Source of the DNA: a candidate division TA06 bacterium B3_TA06
GTDB taxonomy: Bacteria > Hydrothermota > Tepidihabitantia > B3-TA06
Length of the DNA: 64,000 nt
Direction: 5' to 3'
NCBI GenBank assembly: GCA_005223075.1
Contig: NJBO01000006.1
Coordinates: forward strand, 58,678 to 122,677
Of the stretch, positions 24,175 through 33,471 are shown piece after piece. The translations under genes were made by a program, and so were the position numbers. Each line of letters begins with the position of its first letter. The first letter of the stretch is position 1. A model generated the notes under the pieces. That model did not search any database, was not told the DNA's origin, and saw only the letters and a list, made by a program, of their open reading frames with translations.

Positions 24175-26526
24175 ATGAGACTTCCTATGCGTCTGCTCGA
24201 GACCTTGACCGGTCGAGATCTTTCGGCAGATTCGGTTGCGGGACATCTTGAGCGTGTGGGTTTTCCTGTTGAGGAGATCATAGAGCTCCTGCCTTATGAT
24301 CCACAGGTTCGCACCGCAAAGGTTACAGGTGTCTTCAAGCATACCGATAATGGAGTACTTCTTACAGTAGAAACAGACGAAGAGCGCTACTACGCCTATT
24401 CCCACGTTGAGGTGGCGCCAGAAGGCATTGTAGCGATTGGATTTATAAAGAGTCCTATCGCTAAAGATGTGCTCGCTGGCCGCAACGACGCCGCGGCCGC
24501 GGTGCTGGTGGAGAAGGACCTGGGACTGGAAGAAGATAGGCCTGTAGTTCTTCCCCCGGATACTCCGCTGGGCGTGATGCTCTCCGATGTTATTGAAAGC
24601 ACGGTGCTTGACGTGGAGGTTACCCCTAACCGCGGCGATTTATACTCTGTATACGGACTGGCGCGGGAGTTGTCGGTGTTGTGGGGAGAGCGGTTCGTTA
24701 CTCCTCCGGCACCGCGAGTGGAGATAGGCTCAGATGTACATCCATTTAGGCTCGAGATAGAGGCCGAAGATGCCGTTCATCAGTACTACGGTTTTGCGAT
24801 AGATGGCGTGGGCGTGGCCGAATCTCCCTTCTGGCTCCGCTGGATGCTTCATGCGTTTGGGGTGCGGCCGGTGAACAACGTGGTGGACTGCACTAACTAC
24901 GTTATGTTCCTCACCGGTCAGCCGTTGCACGCCTTTGACGCGGCAAGGATCCGAGAGTCGGTGGTTAAGGTGCGTCGTGCAAAGGATAAGGAGCGCTTCA
25001 CTGCCATCGATCACAAGTGCTATGCGCTTTCATCCGACTGTCTGCTTATAGCCGACAAGAATCATCCCCTGGCCATTGCCGGTGTGATGGGAGGGGTTGA
25101 CTCCGAGGTATCTGAAAGCACTGTGCGGTTGTTCCTTGAATCGGCCGAGTTCAGGAAGCAGGCGGCAAGAGGAAGCATTGAAAAGACAGGGCTTAGGAGC
25201 GAGTCAGGCAAGCGTTTTGCCGCAGGGATTGACGGTGCCATGGTGCGTGACGCCGCTTTAGTATTTATAGATGCCCTGGCCGAGATGAACCCTGACCTTT
25301 TGGTCTCAGGTGAGTTGGCCTACGGCGCTGCCATGGATAAGGGGTCGGTTTCCCTTGGGCTTGCCAAGCTCGATTCCTACGCGGCCAAGAGGATGGATCC
25401 TGAGAAGACCAAACGCAACCTCGAACTTATAGGTTTTGAGGTTGATCTGAAGAAAGATTCCCTGAAGACAAAGGTTCCATCCCACCGAAACGACATCCTC
25501 GAGGATGTAGATCTCATTGAGGAGGTGCTGCGGCTTTCCGGCTACGACGATTTGCCTTCGAGGTTCGGTTGGCGTGCCGAACGCCGAGGCCAAAGGCATC
25601 CCCTATCCAAGCGCATCGAGCAGATCCGCAATTTTTGCTCCGGGTTAGGACTCTCTGAGGTGTATTCACTCAGTCTTATCCCGATGCAAGATGTTCCCGA
25701 AGAACTACAAGCGGCCATCACTCCCATAACCAACCCTCTCTCCGAACGGATGAGCGTGCTGCGTCCCTCGCTTCTTCCGGGTATGCTTGCGGTTGTCTCA
25801 GCTAACGTACGTTTCGGGAACTCTGATCTTGGAATCTATGAGATAGGACAGGTTTTTACCAAAGGCGAGGATTCACCCTCAGAGAAGACCCATCTTGGGA
25901 TCCTACTCACCGGAAACGCCGCCCCACTCCAGTGGGATCAGGGGTCCCGCAGCGTTGATTTCTTCGATCTCAAAGGGATCGTAGAGATGTTTTTCGAGCG
26001 TTTTGGAATCAAAGGAGCGCACTTTGAGCCCGCGGAACCCGGTTACTTCGAAGATGAAGCCTGCCTGGTCAAGATGGATGATGCTGCAGTAATCGAGCTG
26101 GGTAGGGTTTCATCTGAGTTGCTCGAGCATTTCGACATCGCAGGTGAAGTCTACTTCTGTGAGGTCGATCTCGCAGTGTTTGAGGCTGTAACTAGCGATG
26201 AATCAAACTTTGAAGGGCTGCCCCGTTTCAGCCCGGTCGAGCGTGACATGGCCCTGCTTCTGGATGCGAACCATAGTGCGGCTGATGTGGTGGAATTTGT
26301 TCGCAGCCATGCAGGTCCACTGTGCACGGGTGTTGATGTTTTTGATAGTTACGTGGGCGATCCACTTCCCCCAGGTAAACGTAATCTGGGGCTGCGGCTT
26401 TGTTTTATGCCGCGTGACGGAAACCTTCCTAAAGAGGAGTTGGATCGCATAATTGCAAAGACCGGTGAGCGGGTGGCAGCTAAGTTCAACGCTTTGGTTA
26501 GAGGGCGAGAGAGCGATGGAAGCTGA
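24175..26526 (+). CDS. pheT: Phenylalanyl-tRNA synthetase beta subunit
   Basis: A 783-residue beta chain of the (alpha-beta)2 PheRS. Visible parts: the tRNA-binding OB-like region near the N-terminus (VRTAKVTGVF), the B3/B4 editing domain with VTPNRGD and HAFDAAR, B5 (KTKVPSHRNDI... EEVLRLSGYDDLP) and the C-terminal anticodon-binding FDX-ACB fold (FSPVERDMALLLD). The alpha subunit gene pheS is not adjacent in this window. It begins a gene row continuing into zapA and rny. Confidence 0.95.
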   Translation: MRLPMRLLETLTGRDLSADSVAGHLERVGFPVEEIIELLPYDPQVRTAKVTGVFKHTDNGVLLTVETDEERYYAYSHVEVAPEGIVAIGFIKSPIAKDVLAGRNDAAAAVLVEKDLGLEEDRPVVLPPDTPLGVMLSDVIESTVLDVEVTPNRGDLYSVYGLARELSVLWGERFVTPPAPRVEIGSDVHPFRLEIEAEDAVHQYYGFAIDGVGVAESPFWLRWMLHAFGVRPVNNVVDCTNYVMFLTGQPLHAFDAARIRESVVKVRRAKDKERFTAIDHKCYALSSDCLLIADKNHPLAIAGVMGGVDSEVSESTVRLFLESAEFRKQAARGSIEKTGLRSESGKRFAAGIDGAMVRDAALVFIDALAEMNPDLLVSGELAYGAAMDKGSVSLGLAKLDSYAAKRMDPEKTKRNLELIGFEVDLKKDSLKTKVPSHRNDILEDVDLIEEVLRLSGYDDLPSRFGWRAERRGQRHPLSKRIEQIRNFCSGLGLSEVYSLSLIPMQDVPEELQAAITPITNPLSERMSVLRPSLLPGMLAVVSANVRFGNSDLGIYEIGQVFTKGEDSPSEKTHLGILLTGNAAPLQWDQGSRSVDFFDLKGIVEMFFERFGIKGAHFEPAEPGYFEDEACLVKMDDAAVIELGRVSSELLEHFDIAGEVYFCEVDLAVFEAVTSDESNFEGLPRFSPVERDMALLLDANHSAADVVEFVRSHAGPLCTGVDVFDSYVGDPLPPGKRNLGLRLCFMPRDGNLPKEELDRIIAKTGERVAAKFNALVRGRESDGS

Positions 26527-26692
26527 GTTCAAGCAGCTGGAGGAGAGAATAGGGCGCTTGATTCAGCGTGTGCGGGAACTTGAAGCTGAACGCGAGCAGT
26601 TGCAAGCCCGGATTGGCGAGTTGGAAAAATTGCAAGAGGCGGCAGCTGCACGCATTACTGGGATACTTGACAGGTTGGAAGAACCCGAATGA
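26516..26692 (+). CDS. Small coiled-coil protein, ZapB-like
   Basis: A 58-residue protein that is almost entirely a charged heptad coiled coil (EERIGRLIQRVRELEAERE...). The ATG lies inside the end of pheT (11-nt overlap), and zapA follows after 9 nt. Small coiled-coil genes next to zapA are seen in several phyla and may stabilise the Z-ring like ZapB, but sequence cannot prove this. Confidence 0.65.
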   Translation: MEAEFKQLEERIGRLIQRVRELEAEREQLQARIGELEKLQEAAAARITGILDRLEEPE

Positions 26693-26701
26693 GGCGTTAT
26701 T

Positions 26702-26968
26702 ATGGCTGTTGATCGGGTAAAGATTGCCGGCTACGAGATACAGATTCGTCATGACACAACCCCTGATCGTCTGGCGCGTCTTGCTTCGTGGATTGACAAG
26801 TTAGTTAGAGAGAAGAAGGAAAAGTTCGGAAATATCTCGGTTGCACGTTGCGCTTTGCTTGTGGCCCTTGATTTGGCAGACAAGCTTGATGAGCAGCGCG
26901 GTCTCTTTGAAGAAGAGGTAGCCGAGAAGGTTAGGCGTCTTGTTCGGGGGATAGATGAAGTGATTTAG
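26702..26968 (+). CDS. zapA: Cell division protein ZapA
   Basis: An 88-residue FtsZ-associated protein. It has the ZapA layout: an N-terminal beta segment (VDRVKIAGYEIQIRHDTTPDRLARLASWID) and a long C-terminal helix (SVARCALLVALDLADKLDEQ). ZapA cross-links FtsZ protofilaments at mid-cell. The order pheT, coiled coil, zapA, RNA, rny is typical for this gene. Confidence 0.9.
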   Translation: MAVDRVKIAGYEIQIRHDTTPDRLARLASWIDKLVREKKEKFGNISVARCALLVALDLADKLDEQRGLFEEEVAEKVRRLVRGIDEVI

Positions 26969-26970
26969 GA

Positions 26971-27151
26971 ATCTGCCGTGTGCGTGGTGACGGTCTTTGT
27001 CTTGAGCCAACGCTCAGGGATCGGGGAATGGCGTCGATGAATTGAGAACCCATCAGGGATGAGATCCCTGGGGATTTCAGGATTCGACTAACCGAACCCC
27101 GTCATGGTTCTTGGGTTCAAAGACACCCGTCTCCACGACACGGCGGAGGAT
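26971..27151 (+). ncRNA. ssrS: Probable 6S RNA
   Basis: The 181-nt gap between zapA and rny has the size and shape of 6S RNA, which binds RNA polymerase by mimicking an open promoter. The ends pair as a long closing stem: 26971-26993 (ATCTGCCGTGTGCGTGG...GACGG) with 27128-27151 (CCGTC...CCACGACACGGCGGAGGAT). Inside, G/C-rich arms flank an internal region, and GGTTCTTGGGTTCAAAGAC recalls the 3' arm of known 6S RNAs. In E. coli ssrS also follows zapA. A covariance-model search would be decisive. Confidence 0.7.
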
Positions 27152-27164
27152 CTGGAGGACGAAG

Positions 27165-28724
27165 ATGCCTACTTTGTGGATTGTTATTCTCGCAGGGGTA
27201 GTCGTGGTGGCTTTTCTCGCGGGATTTTGCCTATTTCAACTAATCGGTACGAGGCGGATCGCCTCTACCAAGATGCGTGCTAACGAGATTCTCAAACAAG
27301 CGCAAAAGGAGTCCGAACGCACCATTAAGGCGGCCGAGGTCGAGGTCAAGGAACGCTGGTTCAAGACCAAGGAAAAGCTGGAAAAGGAGCTCGTGATCGA
27401 CCGGCGAGAGCTCGACAAACAAGCAAAGAAACTCTCCGACCGCGAGGCTATGCTTGAGCGCAGAAGCCACTATCTTACCGAGCGAGAGCGTGTCATGATC
27501 CGTAACGAGAAGCACCTGGCAAATCTTGAGAAGCTACTTAACACAAAGATGCAACGCTACGACCAGCTAATAGAGGAGCAGAACCGCCGTCTGGAGAAGG
27601 TAGCCCTTATAAGCAAGCAGAAGGCCAAAGAGGAGTTGATGGAGAACATTCGCAAGCAGGTTGATCTTGAGGCGGTGCAGATACTCAAGGATATCAAGGA
27701 ACGCGCTCGTGAGGAGGGCGAGCGGGCAGCGCGCGAGATCATCTCTCAGGCCATTCAAAAGGTATCCCTCTCCCATTGGACAGAGACCACGGTTTCTGTG
27801 GTGGAGTTGCCTACAGAGGAGCTTAAAGGTAGAATCATCGGGCGAGAGGGACGTAACATACGCACCTTTGAGACCCTGACCGGTGTGGAGGTTCTTGTTG
27901 ACGACACCCCAGGGGCCGTGATTATATCCGCCTTTGATCCTCTGCGCCGTGAGAAGGCCAAACTCGCCCTTGAGCGGTTGATACGGGACGGTCGGATACA
28001 TCCGGCCAGGATAGAGGAGGTCTTTCACGAGGTCGAGAAGGATATCATCGATCACGTCAAGGTTACCGGTGAGGAGACCGCAGCCGAGCTGGGGATCATA
28101 GGTCTTCACAACGAGCTTTACAACTATATCGGCAAGATGAAGTATCGTTCGAGTTACGGTCAGAATCTCCTGCAGCACTCCAAAGAGGTGGCCCATCTAT
28201 GCGTGAATATGGCTGTTGAGCTTGATTTAGACTCGCAGTTGGCAGCAAGGGCCGGGCTTTTGCATGATACAGGTAAGGTTGCCGAGGTGACGATAGAAGG
28301 CCCTCACGCCGAGATAGGCGCTCGCATCGCCTCCCAGTATGGGGAGGATGATGTGGTGGTAAACGCGATAGCCGCCCATCACGAGGAGGTTCCTATGGAG
28401 AGTGCTTATGCCTTCCTTGTGGCCGCTGCTGATGCTATCTCAGGTTCACGTCCCGGTGCACGGCGTGAAACCCTAGAGGCCTATCTTAAGAGATTGGAGA
28501 GGCTTGAGGCTATCGCTGCAAGCTTTGAAGGGGTTGAGAAGGCCTACGCCATTCAAGCCGGACGAGAAATCCGGGTGCTTGTGCAGCCTGACGTTGTGAG
28601 TGATCTTGAGATGGAGGAGATGAGTGTGAAGATCGCCAATCAGATCCAGAACGAGCTTAAGTATCCAGGCTACATCAAGGTTGTGGTGATCCGTGAGGTG
28701 CGAAACGTTGAGTACGCAAAGTAG
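27165..28724 (+). CDS. rny: Ribonuclease Y
   Basis: A 519-residue membrane-anchored endoribonuclease. The order is one N-terminal transmembrane helix (LWIVILAGVVVVAFLAG), a long coiled coil (about 25-200), a KH domain (GRIIGREGRNIRTFETLTG) and an HD domain with HDTGK and AAHHEE. It initiates mRNA decay at the inner membrane. The ATG at 27165 has GGAGG; an upstream frame to 27111 would run through the predicted RNA and is rejected. Confidence 0.95.
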   Translation: MPTLWIVILAGVVVVAFLAGFCLFQLIGTRRIASTKMRANEILKQAQKESERTIKAAEVEVKERWFKTKEKLEKELVIDRRELDKQAKKLSDREAMLERRSHYLTERERVMIRNEKHLANLEKLLNTKMQRYDQLIEEQNRRLEKVALISKQKAKEELMENIRKQVDLEAVQILKDIKERAREEGERAAREIISQAIQKVSLSHWTETTVSVVELPTEELKGRIIGREGRNIRTFETLTGVEVLVDDTPGAVIISAFDPLRREKAKLALERLIRDGRIHPARIEEVFHEVEKDIIDHVKVTGEETAAELGIIGLHNELYNYIGKMKYRSSYGQNLLQHSKEVAHLCVNMAVELDLDSQLAARAGLLHDTGKVAEVTIEGPHAEIGARIASQYGEDDVVVNAIAAHHEEVPMESAYAFLVAAADAISGSRPGARRETLEAYLKRLERLEAIAASFEGVEKAYAIQAGREIRVLVQPDVVSDLEMEEMSVKIANQIQNELKYPGYIKVVVIREVRNVEYAK

Positions 28725-29499
28725 CAGAACCCTATACTCAGGTATCGTAACCTTCCTTACCGATTTTGGAACAGAGGACGGGTACGCCGGTGTTATGAAA
28801 GGGGTGGTGCTTGCCCATGCACCTGGTGCAAGGCTTGTGGATATCACCCATTGTGTTCCTCGCTTCAACCTTTGCGCGGCGGCGTTGATACTTGAGAATT
28901 CTTTCCCCAGCTTCCCGGCAGGCAGCCTGCACGTTATGGTCGTTGATCCCGGTGTCGGTTCGGTGCGCAGGCATCTTTTTTGCAAAGCTGCGGCTCACTT
29001 CTTTATAGGGCCTGACAACGGCGTGCTGGGCAGGATCGCTGAACTTAACAGAGGCAGTGTTTTTGAGATCGATCCTGCCCTTCTTGGGGTTACTAAAGCA
29101 AGCAACACCTTTCACGGTCGGGACATCTACGCACTTGCTGCAGGCAAGCTTCTGGCCGGATTGGATCGTTCCGCCTTTAGCGCTCCAATAACCGATCCTG
29201 AGGTGCTCCAGATACCCGAACCTTGTGAGGTTGAAGCAGGGGTTGAGGGCGAGATCATACACATAGATCACTTCGGCAATCTTATAACCAACCTGCGGAC
29301 CCAGCATCTTGGTGAGGGTTCTTGCGTGTGTTTGGGTGAAGAGAGGCTGGCGATCGTGAGTAGCTACTCGGAGCTTGAGGAAGGCAAGCCGGGCTTGATC
29401 TTGAATAGTTGGGGTTATTATGAGATAGCCTGCCGTGAAGGCTCTGCAGCTTGTCTTCTTGAGATGCGGGTAGGGGAGAAGGTTTCAGTTAAACCCTAA
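28708..29499 (+). CDS. SAM hydrolase/hydroxide adenosyltransferase (DUF62)
   Basis: About 263 residues. The family pattern is clear: VTFLTDFGTEDGYAGVMKG, VVDPGVGS, GPDNGVLG, TFHGRDIYALAAG and IDHFGNLITNL. Members hydrolyse S-adenosylmethionine to adenosine and methionine with a water activated by an Asp-Arg-His set. I choose the TTG at 28708 because GTGAGG lies upstream; GTG at 28693 is an alternative. The gene overlaps the end of rny. Confidence 0.85.
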   Translation: MSTQSSRTLYSGIVTFLTDFGTEDGYAGVMKGVVLAHAPGARLVDITHCVPRFNLCAAALILENSFPSFPAGSLHVMVVDPGVGSVRRHLFCKAAAHFFIGPDNGVLGRIAELNRGSVFEIDPALLGVTKASNTFHGRDIYALAAGKLLAGLDRSAFSAPITDPEVLQIPEPCEVEAGVEGEIIHIDHFGNLITNLRTQHLGEGSCVCLGEERLAIVSSYSELEEGKPGLILNSWGYYEIACREGSAACLLEMRVGEKVSVKP

Positions 29500-29516
29500 C
29501 CCAGGAGAGTAGCGTT

Positions 29517-29897
29517 ATGAGAAGAGACCGGTTTTATTTCATGTTTGAAGGGTGGCCCATCAGTGGGGAGGATGAGGCCTATCCCCTGGTTGACCTTTTG
29601 CTTACCCACCAGGAGGTTTGTCTCTTGGCCGAGGTGCCCGGGGTACCGCGCCAGGCACTGGATGTCAAGATTGACGAAAACCATGTGGAGATTCGAGGCC
29701 GCAGGTGTGAACCTGAGTTCTTTGCCAAGGCAACCCATTTCTACAAGCTTGAGTCGTTTTACGGGTTCTTCGAACGGCGCATAGCTCTACCGGTGGAGGT
29801 TGAGCCTCGAGATGTGAAGGTGAATCTTTGCGATGGAGTTCTTCACATACGCATCCCCAGGCGACGTCACAAGGTGGTAGAGATCCCGGTTAAGTAG
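29517..29897 (+). CDS. Small heat-shock protein (Hsp20/alpha-crystallin)
   Basis: A 126-residue chaperone with an alpha-crystallin domain: VCLLAEVPGVPRQALDVKI, HVEIRGRR, FYGFFERRIALPVEVEP and GVLHIRIPRR, followed by a short tail with the VEIPV motif that docks into neighbouring subunits. It prevents aggregation of unfolded proteins. AGGAGAG lies before the ATG. It is 10 nt upstream of lon, coupling holding and degradation of damaged proteins. No CIRCE element is visible. Confidence 0.9.
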   Translation: MRRDRFYFMFEGWPISGEDEAYPLVDLLLTHQEVCLLAEVPGVPRQALDVKIDENHVEIRGRRCEPEFFAKATHFYKLESFYGFFERRIALPVEVEPRDVKVNLCDGVLHIRIPRRRHKVVEIPVK

Positions 29898-29906
29898 GAG
29901 GCGCTG

Positions 29907-32282
29907 ATGCAGAACGAATTGTTGCTTGGAATGGACGATGCTCATCCCTTACCTGAGACACTTCCCATATTGCCAATCAAGGGTGGGGTTATATTCCCTA
30001 ACCTTGCGACCGGCCTTGCGATCTCCAACCCGACCTTGATCAAGCTTGTGGACGATTCCCTTTCCAGCCACAAGATAGTCTGTATTGTAACCCAGCGTGA
30101 CGCCGAGATCGAGAATCCTGAGCCTGGAGAGCTCTACGATGTGGGAGTAGTCTCCTTAATCCTTAAGATGCGCCGCTATCCTGACGAGACGCTTCGTATC
30201 TTTGTTCAGGGAATGATGCGGGGGCGCATCGAGAAGTACGTTCAGCATGACCCCTACCTTACCGCAAAGGTGGAATTGATTAGAGCGAACAAGCGTCGCG
30301 ATACAGCGACCGAGGCGCTCATGCGCAATGTGGTGAGTTCCTTTCAAAAGCTTGTTTCTATGGTCCCTTATCTTCCTGAGGAGTTGATGTCGGTTGTCCT
30401 CAATATCCACGATCCCGACAGGCTCGCCGACTTCGTTGCCTCCTACGTTAACTTCGAGGTGCCGGAAAAGCAGAGGCTATTGGATACCATAGCCCCCAAA
30501 GAAAGGCTCAAGCAGCTTGATACGTTGCTTGCCAAGGAGCTAAGCATCCTGGAGCTGGGAGAAAAGATACGCGATCGTGTCAAGGGTGAGGTGGATAAGT
30601 CGCAGCGCGAGTATTTTTTGCGTGAGCAGCTCAAGGCCATCAGGGAAGAGCTTGGGGAGGCCGACGAACGTACCGCCGAGATAGAGGAGCTGCGGAAAAA
30701 GATTGAGGCCAAAGCGATGCCTGACGAGACCAATGAGGTAGCCCTCAAACAGCTCGATCGGTTGCGTATGATGCCTACTGCGGCCGCGGAATATACCGTT
30801 GTCCGCACATATATCGATTGGTTACTGAACCTTCCCTGGCAGGAGGGAACCGAGGATAACCTGGCCATCCGTCGTGCGAAGCGCATCCTTGATGAGGATC
30901 ACTACGATCTGGAAAAGGTCAAGGAGCGCATCCTTGAGTACCTTGCGGTGAGAAAACTAAAACCCGACTCCAAGGGTCCTATCCTTTGCTTTGTCGGCCC
31001 TCCTGGTGTGGGTAAGACCTCGCTTGGCCGCTCAATCGCCCGTGCCTTGGGGCGTAAGTTCCTGAGGCTGTCGCTCGGGGGAGTGCGTGATGAGGCTGAG
31101 ATCCGCGGCCACCGCCGCACATACGTTGGTGCTTTGCCCGGGCGCATCCTTCAGAGCCTTAGAACCGCAGGCTCCAACAACCCGGTGTTCATGCTGGATG
31201 AGATTGATAAGGTGGGCGCAGATTTCCGTGGCGATCCATCCTCTGCTCTGCTTGAGGTCCTCGATCCAGAACAGAACTTTTCCTTCTCCGACCACTACAT
31301 CGAGGTGCCGTTCGATCTCTCACAGGTTATGTTCATAGCAACCGCAAACATCACCCAGACCATCATCCCTGCCCTGCATGACCGCATGGAGATAATCGAG
31401 CTTCCAGGCTACATAGACGAAGAAAAGCTTGAAATCGCCAAGCGCTATCTTATCCCGCGACAATTGGAGCAAGCAGGTCTTAAATCTTCAGCAGTGGAGT
31501 TTGCAGAGGATGCCATCTTCGGGATCATCAAGAGCTACACTCGTGAGGCAGGGGTGCGTAACCTGGAACGTGAGATAGGCTCAGTTATACGGAAGATCGC
31601 TCGTCGTCATGCTGAGGGAAGGAAACGCAAGGTCAAGGTTAACGCGAAGAATATCTCCAACTACCTGGGGCCGACCAAGTTTTACTCGGAGCTTGCCGCA
31701 CGAGAGGGGACGATCGGTGTAGCCACAGGTCTGGCGTGGACACCTGTTGGAGGGGAGATACTCTTCGTCGAGGCCACCAGGATGCCCGGTTCCAAAGCGC
31801 TTATCCTTACCGGCTCCCTTGGTGATGTGATGAAGGAGTCGGCACAGGCAGCACTTTCTTTCCTGCGTAGCCATGCCGAAGATTTGAAACTCGACACTCT
31901 GGATACCTCCAAAACAGACCTGCATATTCATATCCCTTCGGGTGCTATTCCCAAAGACGGCCCTTCCGCAGGTCTGGCGCTGACCTCAGCCCTGTACTCC
32001 CTTCTCTCAGGAAAGACCATAGACCCCTCCATCGCCATGACCGGTGAGATAACCCTTACCGGTCGTGTGCTTCCTGTGGGCGGGATCAAGCAAAAGGTCT
32101 TAGGTGCCAAGCGCGCAGGCATTACCACCATCCTTTTGCCGGCCGAGAACGAGAAGGATTTGACAGAGATCCCAAAACACGTGCGCACAGGTCTTACCTT
32201 CCGCACGGTTAAGAGCATACGCGACGCGTTGAGGATTCTTTTCCCGACCAGCCGGAATAGGTCAAGTAAGAATAAAGCCTAG
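29907..32282 (+). CDS. lon: ATP-dependent Lon protease
   Basis: A 791-residue LonA protease. In order: N-terminal substrate domain (LPILPIKGGVIFPN), coiled coil, AAA+ module with Walker A GPPGVGKT (364-371) and Walker B VFMLDEID (427-434), and the C-terminal protease with Ser687 in KDGPSAG and Lys730, the expected 43 residues apart. It degrades misfolded and regulatory proteins. AGGAGG before the ATG. Full length for the family. Confidence 0.97.
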   Translation: MQNELLLGMDDAHPLPETLPILPIKGGVIFPNLATGLAISNPTLIKLVDDSLSSHKIVCIVTQRDAEIENPEPGELYDVGVVSLILKMRRYPDETLRIFVQGMMRGRIEKYVQHDPYLTAKVELIRANKRRDTATEALMRNVVSSFQKLVSMVPYLPEELMSVVLNIHDPDRLADFVASYVNFEVPEKQRLLDTIAPKERLKQLDTLLAKELSILELGEKIRDRVKGEVDKSQREYFLREQLKAIREELGEADERTAEIEELRKKIEAKAMPDETNEVALKQLDRLRMMPTAAAEYTVVRTYIDWLLNLPWQEGTEDNLAIRRAKRILDEDHYDLEKVKERILEYLAVRKLKPDSKGPILCFVGPPGVGKTSLGRSIARALGRKFLRLSLGGVRDEAEIRGHRRTYVGALPGRILQSLRTAGSNNPVFMLDEIDKVGADFRGDPSSALLEVLDPEQNFSFSDHYIEVPFDLSQVMFIATANITQTIIPALHDRMEIIELPGYIDEEKLEIAKRYLIPRQLEQAGLKSSAVEFAEDAIFGIIKSYTREAGVRNLEREIGSVIRKIARRHAEGRKRKVKVNAKNISNYLGPTKFYSELAAREGTIGVATGLAWTPVGGEILFVEATRMPGSKALILTGSLGDVMKESAQAALSFLRSHAEDLKLDTLDTSKTDLHIHIPSGAIPKDGPSAGLALTSALYSLLSGKTIDPSIAMTGEITLTGRVLPVGGIKQKVLGAKRAGITTILLPAENEKDLTEIPKHVRTGLTFRTVKSIRDALRILFPTSRNRSSKNKA

Positions 32283-32309
32283 TGAACGATTCAACCCAAA
32301 GGAGAGTAT

Positions 32310-33155
32310 ATGAGACATTTGTTGGTCGCATTGACGGCCCTCGCAGTGGTGTCCCTTCTTGGCGCACAGGAGCGTAATCTGGAACACGCTGACGTTGGCT
32401 TCTGGGAGAACACAGCCTTCCACCAGGAGAGTGTGGATTGCTCCCGGCTTTCCGAGGGGATAATCCGAGCCAAGGTGGACGGTTCATGGCAGGAGTTCGA
32501 GTTACGCGAGCTCCCTGTGGCCTTTCAGGAGTGGAGTTTTGGCAAGCGTGCTGCAACACTGGAACGTTTCCGTAATCACGAGCCCCCTGAGCTTTCAGGT
32601 CCGCACAACGCGATGGTTGCCACCTATGGTCTAGCACGTAACGACAGCCGCTTTGCCATCAACAACGCGGTCAAGGGTATGGGATGGCTGCCTTACGACG
32701 AGAAGCTAGCCGAGGTCATCAAGCTGCTTGAGTCCACAATTGACGAGGATTTTTCGGCAAAGCTCGACCGGTTGGATTCACTCTACAAGCAAGGAACCAA
32801 GCTCTACGACCTCACCAGACAGGTGAGCCTTGAGCTTTACTCAACCCATGAGTTTGAGACCGGTACCTTTATCAATCAGATGGTAAACCCGGCGTGCGCT
32901 GTTGTGTTCCTTGATATCCCTTCTTACGAGTTCAAAGCCATAGCTCATCTTATGCATCCGGATGATCCAAAGCTCACCGAGACAGAGAAACTCCAGGTAA
33001 AATACGCCAACCTCATCCACTCCTACTTCCACGGGGCTTTTGACAGACAGTTCATCGGTGTCGTTTACTACGTAATAGAGGTCTACGACAACTCGCCGGG
33101 TAAGCCTGAAGCAAAAGGTAAGCGGATAGTTCCTCCCCTGCCCTTGATGCCGTAA
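32310..33155 (+). CDS. Secreted protein of unknown function
   Basis: A 281-residue protein with a signal peptide (MRHLLVALTALAVVSLLGA) and AAAGGAG before the ATG. I do not recognise the family. The mature protein is soluble-looking and mixed alpha/beta, with a few landmarks: WENTAFHQESVDC, LPVAFQEWSFGKR, a helical charged middle and a final VIEVYDNSPGK segment with a Pro-rich end. It follows lon by 27 nt and may be co-transcribed with it, suggesting an envelope role linked to stress, which is only inferred from position. Confidence 0.65.
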   Translation: MRHLLVALTALAVVSLLGAQERNLEHADVGFWENTAFHQESVDCSRLSEGIIRAKVDGSWQEFELRELPVAFQEWSFGKRAATLERFRNHEPPELSGPHNAMVATYGLARNDSRFAINNAVKGMGWLPYDEKLAEVIKLLESTIDEDFSAKLDRLDSLYKQGTKLYDLTRQVSLELYSTHEFETGTFINQMVNPACAVVFLDIPSYEFKAIAHLMHPDDPKLTETEKLQVKYANLIHSYFHGAFDRQFIGVVYYVIEVYDNSPGKPEAKGKRIVPPLPLMP

Positions 33156-33471
33156 TACACCCGTAACAAGATTTGAAACGAAGCGAAGATTCGATCTTTT
33201 ACACCTATCGCATACTCTCTGACTCTTTTGAGTTTAAGGTGAACCGTCTATCCTCTAATAGAGTCTCTTGATTTACCCCATGGAAGTTGTAAGTAGAAAG
33301 ATAAAACGGACATCCGGTGCAGTCAAATGGACGTAAAGGTTAAGTTGCTTTACAGTTCGTTTGACAAATTGACTTGACATATTGGGATTTGAGAGTATAC
33401 TTTTTTAGTATTGGGGCAGACGGTGGTAACGCCAGAGGGCAATTAAGGAAACCTTTACCTAGGAGAGACTT
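33156..33471. other. Intergenic region before the methyltransferase trio
   Basis: No gene. It contains a consensus promoter at 33374-33401 and a leader of about 65 nt ending in TAGGAGAG. No terminator hairpin with a T-run is visible after the preceding gene. Confidence 0.7.
33374..33401 (+). promoter_or_regulatory. Promoter of the methyltransferase trio
   Basis: TTGACA, 16-base spacer, TATACT. A second TTGACA at 33361-33366 lies just upstream but has no -10 box at a suitable distance. Confidence 0.7.

Noticed and set aside
27111..27164. Upstream start of RNase Y
   Set aside because: It would run through the predicted 6S RNA and would put a basic segment before the membrane anchor; the ATG at 27165 has GGAGG.
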